Positions 18,300-29,100 of a DNA stretch of 64,000 nucleotides are shown in pieces; positions within the stretch are counted from its first letter, which is position 1, and every line of letters starts with the position of its first letter. Source of the DNA: Opitutus terrae PB90-1. Its GTDB lineage: Bacteria > Verrucomicrobiota > Verrucomicrobiia > Opitutales > Opitutaceae. The notes beneath the pieces were generated by a model that saw only the letters and a list, made by a program, of their open reading frames with translations, was not told where the DNA came from and did not search any database. The position numbers were made by a program, and so were the translations under genes. The stretch spans positions 5,527,001 to 5,591,000 of the forward strand of contig NC_010571.1 of NCBI RefSeq assembly GCF_000019965.1. Reading direction: 5' to 3'.

Positions 18300-18526
18300 T
18301 GTGTCATAAGCCGTCGGCGGTTCACAGCTGCCGCAGTCCTCATCACTACCCCCTTGGAAAGCACCGATTTACCAGCGCCCCGCTGTGCGATCGCCTTTTT
18401 TTCCCGACCCCACGGACAGGGCGTCCGGCCCGAATCCGGTGCTCTTCACAACGGGAAGTTTCAAACCGCTCCAGCTCACCCGCAAACCACACCAACCAAG
18501 AACCAAGCCGTAGTTACCATCACATC
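18300..18526 (+). other. Long 5' leader of receptor 3
   Basis: No gene. It contains CCCCCTTGGAAAGCACC near 18348 and AGCCGTAGTTACC about 20 nt before the ATG, both shared with the leaders of receptors 1 and 2. Confidence 0.45.
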
Positions 18527-21500
18527 ATGACGCCTCTACAAACCCTACGCTCCCGGCACCGGTTCCTGCTCGTACCGGCCTGCCTGTTCGGACTCACGGC
18601 GATCGGCCTGGCCCAGCAAGCCACGCCCGCCCCGGCGCAACCCGACGAAGATGTCGTCGTGCTGTCGCCGTTCGAAGTCGTTTCCGACACCCGCGGCTAT
18701 TACAGCGCGAACACGATGTCGGGTACCCGCTTCAACACCCGCATCGAGGATCTCGCCTCTGCCGTGACCATCGTCACCAAGGAGCAGATGAACGACTTCG
18801 CGATGCTCGATATCAACGATGTCTTCCTCTACACGCCCGGTACCGAAGGCACCGGCACGTTCACCGACGTCGTCATCGATCGCAACGGCTCGGTCTCCGA
18901 CAACGTGCAGTTGAATCCGGCGCAGGCCAACCGCGTCCGCGGCATCGCCTCCGCCAACGTTTCGCTGAACAACATCGAGACGCAAAACCGGATGCCGATC
19001 GATCCGATCATCGTCGATGCGATCGAGATCAGCCGCGGACCCAACGCCAACGTGTTCGGCCTCGGCAATCCATCCGGCACCGTCAACCAGGTCGGCGCCT
19101 CCGCCAACCTGCAGCGCGACAGCATTCGCTTCGAGGCGCGCGCCGACGATTGGGACGGCTACCGCCAGAGCGTCGACGTCAACCAGGTCATCATCAAGGA
19201 CAAGCTCGCGGTCCGCTTCAGCCAGGTCTTCAACCACGAGGAGTGGGTCCGCAAGCCTTCCGGCGTCGATACCGAGCGCTACAACTTCATGGTGAAATAC
19301 CGGCCGTTCAAGAACACCACGATCAGCGGCGCCTACTACTACCACCACATGTACGGCAACCGCCCGAACGCCCTGCCGCCGCGCGATGCCATCACCTACT
19401 GGCAGGCCAACGGCCGCCCGACGTGGGACCCGATCACCCGCCTCGTCCACGTGAACGGCACGACGATGGGGCCCTACGGCCAGACCAACGGCAACTACAA
19501 CGGACCCGCCGGCACGCCCGCCGCCGCGCTCGGCGCCGGCTGGCTCGGCTCCGCTGACAGCCAGGTCTTCATCGACGAAAACGGTCAGATCACGCACTGG
19601 AGCGCCGCCACGGGCGCGACCGGCACCAACCCCTCGCAGACGATTCAGCCCAACCGGTTCCTCGCGCCCAATTCACGCGAAGGTCAGGCCAACAACTACG
19701 GCACCGGCACGCAGCCACTGTGGTCCACGGTCCCCAGCATCGCCGACAAGTCCATCTACGACTGGTCCTCGATCAACATGGCCGCCCCGAACCGCATCTG
19801 GGACAAGGCCGAGATCTCCACCGTCCAGCTCGACCAGATCTTCCTGAACACCCCGCGGCAGACGCTCGCCGGCCAGTTCACGTTCCTCCGCGAGGAGTCC
19901 GAGCGCTATACGCGCAACTTCATCGGCATCTCCAATGATAACGGTCTCTCCGGCCAGCTCACGATCGACGTCAACGAGAAGCTCCTCGACGGCACGCCGA
20001 ATCCTTACTTCCTGCGCCCCTACATCACCACCAACAAGCCGCGCACGGTCTACTCGCCGTGGAAGTGGGACACCTACCGCGCCCAGCTCGCCTACCGCTT
20101 CGACTTCACCCAGAACCAGGGCTTCTCGAAGTGGCTCGGGTGGCACCAGCTCACCGGTTACGACGAATACAAGTATCGCGTGCAGCGCCAGTATTCCTAC
20201 CGCGACACGTTCGTCTCGAACAACAGCTGGATCCCGGCCGGCCTCTATCGCGGCAACCAGTCAGGTGTCTCCGGCACGCCCGCGGTGATCGCCGCCGCCC
20301 GGAATAACTTCCGGTTCTACGTCGGCGACGCCAACGGCGAGAACGTCGACTACGCTCCGCGCTCCTTCTCCTACGGCACCTACGAATACCTGTGGGGCAA
20401 CGTGCAGACCGGCGCGCTTCGCCGCGAGAGTTCGGAACTCGGCCTCGGCGCCGTCACCGACAGCGCCGGCGGGACCCAGAACACCAAGCGCATCCTCAAG
20501 ACCATCGGTGGCGTGCTTCAAAGCCACTTCTGGAACGACTCGATCGTCACCACGGTCGGCGTCCGCCGCGACGACGTCTACAAGATGTTCGGCAGCCGGA
20601 ATAATCAGATGCTCAATACCGACGGGTTGACCTACAACTACGAGGTCGTGGACGCGTGGGAATCGACCAGCTGGCGTCACAACAGCGGCGACACGACGAA
20701 CTACCAGGCCGTCGTCCGTCCGTTTAAGAACATCAAGTTCTTCGACCAGATGGCCAGCGGCACCGGCGCCAGCCGGTTCTTCGGCGACCTGCTGAGCGAC
20801 ATGTCGGTCTTCTACAACCGCTCCGACAGCTTCCTGCCCGAGGGCGAGGCACTCGACATCTACCGCAATCCGCTGCCCGACCCGACCGGCGAGGACCGCA
20901 GCTTCGGCCTCAACTTCGCGCTGGGCGACAAGCTCGTCGTCCGGCTCACGCACTACAAGAACACCGCGAAGAACTCGCGCAACGGCGACGCCAACGCCTT
21001 CTTCCAGCGCGTCAGCCGCGTCGACGTCCCCGTCGTCTCGACCACCGCGTCGCGCTTCGTGCTCTGGAATGTCGCCAGCGCCTACACGCCATCCGCCGCG
21101 AACTACAACCGCGCCGGCTGGCTCACGCGGCAGTATCCGAGCGAGTCCGAGGAACAGATCCGGCAACGCGCCGCCACGCTGATGCAGCTCCCGCTGGATC
21201 ACATCGACTTCCTCATCAACCCGACCACGCCGATGGCCGCCACCAACGACATCGAGGCAAAGGGCACGGAAATCGAAATCAGCTACAACCCCACGGCCTA
21301 CTGGACCGTCGCCGCGTCGTTCGAGGAATCGGAAACCCGCAACCTCAACATCTCCGGCTCGCTCACGCGCTGGATCGATGAACGCATGCCGGTGTGGACG
21401 TCGATCGTCGATCCGGAAGCCGAGCGCAATGCCGACAATCCAAACGGACTCTGGTGGAAAGCTCGCTATCCGAGCGCGACGCAGACAGCCGAGCAGAACT

Positions 21501-21961
21501 TCATCGGCTGGATTCAGCAGCCGTTCTCGGTCATCCGCGAACTCGAAGGCCAGGCCAGCCCGCAGTTCAGCAAATACAAGGGTCGCCTGAGCACGAACTT
21601 CCGGCTCACCGGCGTCACGGACAACAAATGGCTCAAGCGCTTCAACGTCGGTGGCGCCATCCGCTACCAGAGCAAGCAGGCGATCGGCTACCGCGGCGTC
21701 CAGGAGCTGCCCGCCATCGTCACTGAGCTCGATGTGACGCGTCCGATCTACGACAAGGAGCACTACTACTTCGACGTCTTCGTCGGCTACAAGCAGAAGC
21801 TCTTCAACGACAAGGTCGGCATGGAACTGCGCCTCAACGTCCAGAACCTCCAGGAAGACGGAAAGCTGCAGCCAGTGGGCGCCTATCCCGATGGCACCAT
21901 CCACACCTACCGCATCGTCGATCCGCGGCGGTTCATCCTGACCGCGAGCTTCGACCTCTGA
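18527..21961 (+). CDS. TonB-dependent outer-membrane receptor 3
   Basis: A 1144-residue receptor with the same plan as receptors 1 and 2: signal peptide from ATG 18527, VVVLSPFEVV (about residues 43-52), plug with YYSANTMSGTRFNT and NANVFGLGNPSGT, barrel with GTEIEISYNPTAYWTV, and C-terminal strand RFILTASFDL. It is closest to receptor 1 in the plug and central barrel (for example LFNDKV-type strands and RVQRQYSYRDT). It has its own promoter module and terminator. Family function is TonB-driven uptake of large substrates across the outer membrane; a pectic oligosaccharide is the best contextual guess, with no SusD partner nearby. Confidence 0.95.
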   Translation: MTPLQTLRSRHRFLLVPACLFGLTAIGLAQQATPAPAQPDEDVVVLSPFEVVSDTRGYYSANTMSGTRFNTRIEDLASAVTIVTKEQMNDFAMLDINDVFLYTPGTEGTGTFTDVVIDRNGSVSDNVQLNPAQANRVRGIASANVSLNNIETQNRMPIDPIIVDAIEISRGPNANVFGLGNPSGTVNQVGASANLQRDSIRFEARADDWDGYRQSVDVNQVIIKDKLAVRFSQVFNHEEWVRKPSGVDTERYNFMVKYRPFKNTTISGAYYYHHMYGNRPNALPPRDAITYWQANGRPTWDPITRLVHVNGTTMGPYGQTNGNYNGPAGTPAAALGAGWLGSADSQVFIDENGQITHWSAATGATGTNPSQTIQPNRFLAPNSREGQANNYGTGTQPLWSTVPSIADKSIYDWSSINMAAPNRIWDKAEISTVQLDQIFLNTPRQTLAGQFTFLREESERYTRNFIGISNDNGLSGQLTIDVNEKLLDGTPNPYFLRPYITTNKPRTVYSPWKWDTYRAQLAYRFDFTQNQGFSKWLGWHQLTGYDEYKYRVQRQYSYRDTFVSNNSWIPAGLYRGNQSGVSGTPAVIAAARNNFRFYVGDANGENVDYAPRSFSYGTYEYLWGNVQTGALRRESSELGLGAVTDSAGGTQNTKRILKTIGGVLQSHFWNDSIVTTVGVRRDDVYKMFGSRNNQMLNTDGLTYNYEVVDAWESTSWRHNSGDTTNYQAVVRPFKNIKFFDQMASGTGASRFFGDLLSDMSVFYNRSDSFLPEGEALDIYRNPLPDPTGEDRSFGLNFALGDKLVVRLTHYKNTAKNSRNGDANAFFQRVSRVDVPVVSTTASRFVLWNVASAYTPSAANYNRAGWLTRQYPSESEEQIRQRAATLMQLPLDHIDFLINPTTPMAATNDIEAKGTEIEISYNPTAYWTVAASFEESETRNLNISGSLTRWIDERMPVWTSIVDPEAERNADNPNGLWWKARYPSATQTAEQNFIGWIQQPFSVIRELEGQASPQFSKYKGRLSTNFRLTGVTDNKWLKRFNVGGAIRYQSKQAIGYRGVQELPAIVTELDVTRPIYDKEHYYFDVFVGYKQKLFNDKVGMELRLNVQNLQEDGKLQPVGAYPDGTIHTYRIVDPRRFILTASFDL

Positions 21962-21988
21962 GAGCCGTCGCTCGATCCTTCCAACTCA

Positions 21989-22021
21989 CGCCGCCGCCCG
22001 CCCGGGCGGCGGCGTTTTTTT
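21989..22021 (+). terminator. Intrinsic terminator of receptor 3
   Basis: A 12-bp perfect stem (CGCCGCCGCCCG at 21989-22000 with CGGGCGGCGGCG at 22003-22014) followed by seven T residues. Confidence 0.93.
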
Positions 22022-22329
22022 CTCCTGCAGCCGGAAGGTGGAGCGCCTTGCCCTCAAGGCCCTTTGTATCGGAACCCGTAAGGCTTTCGCCGAAATGCTG
22101 AAAGTGGCACGGACATCCTGCCCGTGGACGGCGCCCCGCGCCGCCAACATGGGCGGAACGCCCATGCCACGCAAAGGGACAAGATTCCCGTACCACCACC
22201 CGCACCTCGCGCCCGATCAAAAGCTGATTCGCTCCGCTCTCGCCCGCCGTCGCCTGCTTCTGCTGGAACTCACCCCGCGAGATCGACAAGCTCCTCCGCT
22301 GCCGGCGCGCCGCCGCCGCAATTTTTGAT
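22022..22329. other. Intergenic region before the pectate lyase, with two inverted copies of a dispersed palindrome
   Basis: No gene seen. Bases 22104-22126 (GTGGCACGGACATCCTGCCC...) and 22151-22170 (the same family in reverse) are members of the GTGGCACGGGCGTCCCGCCC repeat also found inside coding sequence at 24351 and 32303. No box A promoter was found here. Confidence 0.55.
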
Positions 22330-23694
22330 ATGCGTCTTTTCCGAACGAGTTTCCTTCGCCCTGCTGTTTCCTGCGCGTGCGTGTTGCTCGCCGGCTTGAC
22401 CACGGCCGCGTCCGCCGCGGTCTCGCCGCCTTCCCTCGCGGTCCCCGCCTTTCCCGGCGCCGAGGGCGCCGGAGCACACACGCCCGGCGGCCGCGGCGGT
22501 CAGGTGTTGTTTGTCACCAACCTCGACGACTCCGGCCCCGGCAGCCTGCGCGCCGCCTGCGAAACCGCCGGCCCGCGCACGATCCTCTTTCGTGTCAGCG
22601 GCACCATTCAGCTGAAACGCCCGCTCATCGTCACGAAACCGTTTCTCACGATCGCCGGCCAGTCCGCGCCCGGCGACGGAATCTGCCTGCGCGACTATGC
22701 ATTCGGCGTCGCCACCCACGACGTCGTGGTGCGCTATCTCCGCTTCCGGCTCGGCGACGAAACCGCGCAGGAATCCGACAGCGCCGATTTCTTCCTCGGC
22801 GCCCGCAACTGCATCTTCGATCACTGCTCCGCGACGTGGTCCATCGACGAATGCCTCTCGCTCTCCGGTCGGGTCACCGACGTGACGGTGCAATGGTGCC
22901 TCATCGGCGAGCCCCTGCACGCAAGCAAACACAAGAAGGGCGCCCACGGGCTCGGTTCGCTTTCCCGCGCCATCGGTCCGGTCACGTGGCACCACAATCT
23001 CTGGCTTCACACGCACTCGCGCAATCCGCGGCTCGGCGACAACTATGGCCAGCCGCCGTATCCGTCTTTCGACGTCCGAAACAACGTGGTCTATAACTAC
23101 ATTTCAACCGCCGCCGGTCTCACGCAGGGCACGTTCACGGTCAACTACGTCGGCAATTACCTCCGCCCCGGCCCGGACACGCGCACGTCGAAACCCATCC
23201 AGATCGGCTTCCCGTCCAATCTCGAGTTCTACCTCGCCGGCAACGTGCTCGATGGCGACGAGGCGCTCACGGCCGACAATCGCGCGATGTTCAGCGCCAC
23301 CGAAGCGGACGGCCGCGTGCAGGTGCGGTTTCAGGCGCAGCCGTTCCCCGCCGCGCCCGTCACCACGACCTCCGCCTCCGCGGCCTTCGAACAGGTGCTC
23401 GCCGAGGTTGGTGCCTCACGGCCGCGGCGTGACGTCGTCGACGCGCGTTTGGTGGGCGATGTGCGCCAACGTTCCGGCCGGATCATCAATTCCCAAACGG
23501 AGGTCGGCGGCTGGCCGTTGCTGAAATCCGCCGCTCCTCCACTGGATTCCGATCAGGACGGCATGTCCGACGACTGGGAGCAGGCGCATCAGCTGAATCC
23601 TCGCGACCCCGCCGACCGCAACGACGATCCGGGCCGCGACGGCTACACCCATCTCGAGGAATTCCTCAACCAGACCGATCCGCACGCCAGCTAG
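22330..23694 (+). CDS. Secreted pectate lyase (PL1-like) with C-terminal calcium-loop segment
   Basis: A 454-residue exported protein. The signal peptide spans about residues 1-28. The mature protein begins with AFPGAEGAGAHTPGGRGG, the typical start of bacterial PL1-type pectate lyases, followed by LDDSGPGSLRAA and beta-helix repeats containing DHCSATWSIDE and HHNLWLHTHSRNPRLGDN, the substrate and calcium region. The C-terminus holds an EF-hand-like loop (D406-SDQDGMSDDWE) and a second acidic loop, as in thrombospondin-type-3 or dockerin-like tails. The family cleaves homogalacturonan by beta-elimination, yielding the 4,5-unsaturated ends that GH105 enzymes remove. Its place after the receptor array fits that pathway. 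Confidence 0.9.
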   Translation: MRLFRTSFLRPAVSCACVLLAGLTTAASAAVSPPSLAVPAFPGAEGAGAHTPGGRGGQVLFVTNLDDSGPGSLRAACETAGPRTILFRVSGTIQLKRPLIVTKPFLTIAGQSAPGDGICLRDYAFGVATHDVVVRYLRFRLGDETAQESDSADFFLGARNCIFDHCSATWSIDECLSLSGRVTDVTVQWCLIGEPLHASKHKKGAHGLGSLSRAIGPVTWHHNLWLHTHSRNPRLGDNYGQPPYPSFDVRNNVVYNYISTAAGLTQGTFTVNYVGNYLRPGPDTRTSKPIQIGFPSNLEFYLAGNVLDGDEALTADNRAMFSATEADGRVQVRFQAQPFPAAPVTTTSASAAFEQVLAEVGASRPRRDVVDARLVGDVRQRSGRIINSQTEVGGWPLLKSAAPPLDSDQDGMSDDWEQAHQLNPRDPADRNDDPGRDGYTHLEEFLNQTDPHAS

Positions 23695-23705
23695 TCGTCC
23701 GCCAA

Positions 23706-23740
23706 TGCGTGCGTGGGAGCGCGGGCGTCTCGCTTGCTCC
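23706..23740 (+). repeat. Dispersed GCGTGGGAGCGCGGGCGTC element
   Basis: An intergenic copy of a repeat found also at 3628, 24456, 41539 and 48729. This copy continues as a hairpin-forming GCGGGCGTCTCGCTTGC tail. Confidence 0.75.
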
Positions 23741-23853
23741 TATTCCGCGCAACCCCGCCGCCACGCCCTCACTCGCGCAAAAATCCTCGCCCGCTCGAGT
23801 GCGCGGCGCATCGTCTGACGCAGCGCGTCGCGCGTTCGCGGCCGTCGTCGTTC

Positions 23854-26001
23854 ATGTCCTCCCGCCCCGGCTCCTCGTCCCCCTCCACCCCCGCCGATCC
23901 GTTCGCGCTGCCGGCCCGTTGGCTGTATCCGCTGCTCTTCCTCGTGGCGCTGGCAGCCTATTGGCCCGCGCTCGGTGGCGGCGTGTTGTGGGACGACCTT
24001 GGTCACCTCACCCGCCAGGATCTGCGCTCGTTCGATGGACTCGGCCGCATTTGGTTCGAGATCGGCGCCACCCAGCAATACTATCCGCTGCTGCATTCGG
24101 CGTTCTGGCTGGAGCATCGGCTGTGGGGCGACGCGACGCTCGGCTATCATCTCACGAACGTCTTCCAGCACGCCCTCGTCGCCTGTTTGTTCGCCGCGTT
24201 GCTGCGCCGGCTGGCCGTCCCCGGCGCCGCGCTTGCCGCCCTGCTGTTTGCGCTCCATCCGGTGGGCGTCGAGTCCGTCGCGTGGATCTCGGAACAGAAG
24301 AACACCCTCTCCGCGATCTTCTATCTCGCCGCCGCGCTCGCGTATCTGCAGTGGCACGGGCGTCCCGCCCGTGAATCCATGTTGGGCGTGGCACGGGGGC
24401 CAGATCCGGCTCGATCCCCGACCGAAACGCCCGCGCCACCTCGTTCTGCGCCCCCGCTTGCGTGGGAGCGCGGCCGTCCCCGGCCGCTCTTCGGGTATTT
24501 CTTCGCCACCTTTCTTTTTCTCTGCGCTTTGCTGACGAAAACCGTCACCGCCACACTACCGGCGGCGCTGCTGGTGATCTTCTGGTGGCGCCGCGGCAAG
24601 CTCGGCTGGCGGCACGACGTGGTGCCGCTGCTTCCGTGGTTCGGCCTGAGCATTGCCGGCGGCGCGCTCACCGCACACTTCGAACGCACGCTCATCGGCG
24701 CGCAGGGCGCCGCGTTCGATCTTGGCTGGATTGAGCGTGGCCTGCTGGCCGGTCGCGTGGTGTGGTTCTACCTGGGCAAACTTCTCTGGCCAGCTGAGCT
24801 GAGTTTCATCTATCCGCGCTGGCACGTCGACGCCACCGCCTGGTGGCAATGGCTCTTCCCGCTCGCCACCCTCGCGGTATTGGCGGTGCTTTGGCGTATC
24901 GCCCACTCCGGCTCCCAACCCTCAACTCTCAACTCTCAACTCTCCGCCCCTGCCCTCCGTAGGCTTGGCGAAGGAGGGCGCCGCGCTCCGCTCGCCGCGG
25001 CACTCCTCTTCGGCGGCACGCTGTTTCCCGTCCTCGGTTTTTTCAACGTCTACCCGTTCGTCTTTTCCTACGTCGCCGACCACTTCCAATATCTCGCCGC
25101 GCTCGCCGTCTTCGCCTTGGTCGCCGCGGCGATCGCCCACGCTGCGGTGCGCTGGACTCGTCCCGCCGCCCTCTCCAGCGCGGGCGTGATCCTGCTGGTG
25201 CTCGGCGCGCTGACCTGGTCGCAGGCCGCCATCTATCGCGACGGGTTCAGGCTCTACCGCGACACCCTCGCGAAAAACCCCGATTGCTGGATGGCGCACA
25301 ACAACCTGGCGATGTTGCTCACCGAATCCGGCCGGCCCGCGGAAGCGATTCCGCATCTCGAGCAGGCGCTCCGGATCCGACCCGACTATCCGCAGGCGAT
25401 GAGCAATCTGGGCGACGATCTCATCCGGCTCGGCCGGTCGCGGGAAGCGATTCCGCACCTCGAGCGCGCGCTGGCGCTTCAGCCGGACTACGTCCAGGCG
25501 CACAACAACCTCGGCACGGCGCTGCTCACGCTCGATCGGGCGGCCGAGGCGATCGCGCATTTCGAACGCGCCGTGCAGCTCGACCCGCGCTACACCATGG
25601 CTCACTACAATCTCGGCCTCGCGCTGGCCCAGACGGATCGGGTGCGGGAGGCCATTCCTCACTTCGAGCGCGTCGTCACCCTGCAGCCCACTCATGCGCA
25701 CGCCGAGCTCAGCCTCGCCTACGCCCTCGCCTCCACTGATCGGTTCAGCGAATCCATTCGGCACTTCGAGCGCGCGCTCGAGCTCGAACCCGATTCCGTC
25801 GAAGCCCATCAGACCTACGCGCGGATGCTCGCCCGACACGGACAGCTCGACCAGGCGCTCCCGCATTTCCGCGCCGTCGTGGAGCTGATGCCACAGTCCG
25901 GCGCGGCGCATCGCGACTTGGGCTTTGCGCTCCGTCAGCTCGGCCGCAGCGACGAAGCCATGCCGCACTTTCTCGAAGCGCAGCGGCTCGGCGAACGATA
26001 G
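23854..26001 (+). CDS. Polytopic membrane protein with C-terminal TPR repeats (glycosyltransferase-C-like)
   Basis: A 715-residue protein. ATG 23854 is chosen because the hydrophobic part begins about 24 residues later. Residues about 25-475 contain roughly nine to eleven membrane segments, with an early [14 protein letters not shown] loop holding an acidic pair as in PMT/TMTC-type glycosyltransferases, and [20 protein letters not shown]. Residues about 475-715 are around seven tetratricopeptide repeats (for example [30 protein letters not shown]). The plan resembles bacterial proteins often labelled O-GlcNAc-transferase-like; enzymatic activity is not established. Two loops carry dispersed repeats in frame (24351-24489 and 24918-24979), so those loops are lineage-specific insertions. 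It is unrelated to pectin genes by sequence. Confidence 0.8.
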   Translation: MSSRPGSSSPSTPADPFALPARWLYPLLFLVALAAYWPALGGGVLWDDLGHLTRQDLRSFDGLGRIWFEIGATQQYYPLLHSAFWLEHRLWGDATLGYHLTNVFQHALVACLFAALLRRLAVPGAALAALLFALHPVGVESVAWISEQKNTLSAIFYLAAALAYLQWHGRPARESMLGVARGPDPARSPTETPAPPRSAPPLAWERGRPRPLFGYFFATFLFLCALLTKTVTATLPAALLVIFWWRRGKLGWRHDVVPLLPWFGLSIAGGALTAHFERTLIGAQGAAFDLGWIERGLLAGRVVWFYLGKLLWPAELSFIYPRWHVDATAWWQWLFPLATLAVLAVLWRIAHSGSQPSTLNSQLSAPALRRLGEGGRRAPLAAALLFGGTLFPVLGFFNVYPFVFSYVADHFQYLAALAVFALVAAAIAHAAVRWTRPAALSSAGVILLVLGALTWSQAAIYRDGFRLYRDTLAKNPDCWMAHNNLAMLLTESGRPAEAIPHLEQALRIRPDYPQAMSNLGDDLIRLGRSREAIPHLERALALQPDYVQAHNNLGTALLTLDRAAEAIAHFERAVQLDPRYTMAHYNLGLALAQTDRVREAIPHFERVVTLQPTHAHAELSLAYALASTDRFSESIRHFERALELEPDSVEAHQTYARMLARHGQLDQALPHFRAVVELMPQSGAAHRDLGFALRQLGRSDEAMPHFLEAQRLGER
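24351..24373 (+). repeat. In-frame copy of the GTGGCACGGGCGTCCCGCCC palindrome
   Basis: The element starts at 24351 with GTGGCACGGG and ends CCGTG. It is read here as WHGRPARE within a loop of the TPR membrane protein; another coding copy at 32303 is read in a different frame. Confidence 0.75.
24456..24489 (+). repeat. In-frame copy of the GCGTGGGAGCGCGG element
   Basis: GCTTGCGTGGGAGCGCGGCC followed by GTCCCCGGCCGCTC forms a hairpin and is translated as [11 protein letters not shown] inside the TPR membrane protein. Confidence 0.75.
24918..24979 (+). repeat. Heptamer array CTCAACT plus TGCCCTCCGTAGGCTTGGCG palindrome, in frame
   Basis: Three CTCAACT units at about 24921-24941 are followed at 24951-24979 by a hairpin (GCCCTCC...GGAGGGC). 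Close relatives of both parts occur together at 49200-49305 in another gene. All are translated. Confidence 0.75.
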
Positions 26002-26079
26002 CGTCGCCGCACCGGGCGACTGCCCCCCCGCGTCAGCATCCACCGGCGGGCCTGTCCTCCGCTCTTGCGGCGTCCCGCT

Positions 26080-26149
26080 CGAATTCGATACTTGTGCTCT
26101 GGAATTCGGATTTGTTTCGGATTTCGAGCTTACGATTTCGGATTTCCCC
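26080..26149 (+). repeat. AT-rich GGATTTCG minisatellite abutting a start codon
   Basis: Degenerate repeats of GGAATTCGGATTT / GATTTCGGATTTC run right up to the ATG at 26150. Base composition differs sharply from the surroundings. No Shine-Dalgarno sequence is present. Confidence 0.6.
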
Positions 26150-29100
26150 ATGTCTCCCCTCTCACGGCTGTTCATCTTTCTCACCCTCGCCGGTCTCAGT
26201 TCCCTCTCCGCGGACGTGGTTCAGCGCGACCTCGTCTACGGCGAAGCTGGCGGCGAACGGCTGCTCCTCGACGCGCACGTGCCCGACGGCGCGGGACCAT
26301 TCCCGATCGCGATCCTCGTCCACGGCGGCGGCTGGAGCGGCGGCGACAAGTCTGGCAGCGATAAACCGGGCAACGGCGCCGACATCACCCCGTGGTTCGC
26401 TCCGCTCACCGCGGCCAACTACACGTGGTTCTCCATCAATTACCGGCTCGCGCCGAAACACCGCTGGCCAGCGTGTTTCGACGACGTGCAGACCGCGATC
26501 CGCTGGGCCAAGGCGCACGCCGCCGAATTCAAGGGCGATCCCAAGCGCATCGCGCTCTTCGGCCACTCCGCCGGCGGCCACCTCGTCGCGCTCGCCGGCG
26601 TGCTCGCCAACGACGACACGCGCATTCAGGCCGTCGTCGGCTACGCGCCGGTCACCGACTTCGAGTCCGAACTTCCGCGCCGCGGCGGACTCAGCACTTC
26701 CCTGCAAGCACTGCACAACCGCGACGCCGTGGTCACTCCTGAAGCGCTGCAGCTGCTCCGCGACACTGCGCCGCTCAATCACATCAAACCCGGTCTTCCG
26801 CCGTTCCTCATTCTGCACGGCGATGCTGACAAGACCGTCTTCTACAGCCAGTCGCTCGAGTTTCAGAAACGGATGCGCGCGGCCGGCAACACCTGCGATC
26901 TCATCACCCTCCCCGGCGCCCCACACGGTTTGCTGAAGTGGTCCGAGTTCGCGCCCGACTACACCGATCGGATGATCGCCTGGCTCGACGGCACCCTCGG
27001 CCGCAGCGCGTCGTCCAATTCCACTGCACCCGACGCCAACAGCCATTTTCACGTAATACGTGAAATTAGCTCCCCCGCGCCGGCGGCGCCCGCGGCCTCG
27101 GCAGCGGTCCCCCGCGAAACCGACCAACGACATTTTCACGTAATACGTGAAAATGGCTCGGCCCCGGAGGAAGCCGCGACAGCGGCGCTCAAGCTCTGGT
27201 ACCGCCAACCCGCCGCCCAGTGGGTCGAGGCGCTGCCCGTCGGCAACGGCCGGCTCGGCGCGATGGTGTTCGGCGGCATTCAGCAGGAGCGGCTGCAGCT
27301 CAACGAAGACACGCTCTGGGCCGGTGGACCCTACGATCCGGCCAGTCCCGAGGCGCGCGCCGCACTGCCGGAGATTCGCCGGCTGATTTCCGCCGGCAAC
27401 TACGCTGCAGCGCAGCAACTCACGCAGGGAAAATTCATGGGGCGGCCGATCGTGCAGATGCCGTATCAGACGGTCGGTGACCTCATGATCACCCAGGCCG
27501 GCAGCGAACAGGTGGCGAACTACCGCCGGGAACTCGACCTCGACACCGCCATCGCCCGCACGGAGTACGTGCTCGGCGGCGTGACGTTTGTTCGGGAGGT
27601 GTTCGCCAGCCCGGTCGACCAGGTAATCGTGATCCGGCTCACCGCATCGCGGAACCCGCCGCGGCCGGAATGGGGCGGTCCATTGAGTTTCACGCTGGCC
27701 TTCCAAAGTCCGCAGCGCGCCACGGCCGCCGCCGACGGCGCCGAGCTGGTCCTGTCCGGCTCCAACAGCGACGCCGCCGGCATCAAAGGCCGGCTGAAGT
27801 TCGAGGCCCGCGCCCGGCTGATCGTCGAAGGCGGCGCCGTCGTCGCCGACGGCACCGATCTGCAGGTGCAGGGCGCGCATGCAGCCACCATCCTGCTGGC
27901 CGCGGCGACAAGCTATCGCCGCTACGACGACGTCAGCGGCGATCCCGCCGCGCTGAATCGCGCCACGCTCGCTGCGGTCGCGACCAAACCTTATGAAGCG
28001 ATCCGCGCCGCCCACGTCGCCGAGCACCAGCGGCTCTTCCGCCGCGTCTCGCTCGATCTCGGCACCAGTTACGCCGCGCAACTGCCCACCGACGAACGCG
28101 TCCGCCTCTCCACCACCAGCGTCGATCCCGCGCTCGCCGCGCTTTATTTCCAGTACGCGCGTTACCTGCTGATCTCCTCGTCCCGACCGGGCAGCCAGCC
28201 GGCAAACCTGCAGGGCCTCTGGAACGATCATGTCACCCCGCCGTGGGGTTCGAAGTACACGATCAACATCAACACCGAGATGAACTACTGGCCGGCCGAG
28301 GTCGCCAACCTCGCCGAATGCACCGAGCCGGTGTTCAGCATGATTCGCGATCTCACCGAAACCGGCACGAAGATGGCGCAGGCTCAGTATGGCGCGCGCG
28401 GCTGGGTGGTGCATCACAACACCGATCTCTGGCGCGCCGCCGCGCCGATCGACGGCGCTTTTTGGGGCATGTGGCCGACCGGCGGGGCCTGGCTCTGCCG
28501 CACCGCGTGGGAACATTACCTCTACAGCGGCGACCGCGAGTTCCTCGCCCGGATCTACCCCTGGCTGAAAGGCGCGGCCGAATTCTTCCTCGACACGCTG
28601 GTCGAAGAACCGCGCCACCGCTGGCTCGTCACGAGTCCCTCGATCTCGCCGGAAAACGCGCACCACCCGGGCGTCACGATCAGCGCCGGACCCACGATGG
28701 ACGAACAGATCATCCGCGACCTGTTCTCCGAGGTGATCACCGCCAGCGAACAGCTCGGCGTGGATGCGGACTTCCGCCAAAAGGTCGCGGCGGCCCGCGC
28801 CCGGCTCGCGCCGAACCAGATCGGCGCGCAGGGCCAGCTGCAGGAATGGGTCGAGGACTGGGACGCGATCGCGCCCGAGCAAGACCACCGGCACGTCTCG
28901 CATCTCTACGGGCTGTTCCCCAGCGATCAGATCGATCCGCGCACCACGCCTGAGCTGGCCGCCGCCGCAAAGAAAACGCTCGAAACCCGGGGCGACATTT
29001 CCACCGGCTGGGCCATCGCCTGGCGGCTCAATCTCTGGACGCGGCTCGCCGACGCCGAGCGCGCCTACAAGATCCTGCGCGCGCTGCTGGCGCCCGAGCG

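Noticed and set aside
22104-22170. Intrinsic terminator formed by the two inverted repeat copies before the pectate lyase
   Set aside because: The pair can form a stem but has no T-tract and belongs to the dispersed palindrome family; the true terminator is at 21989-22021.
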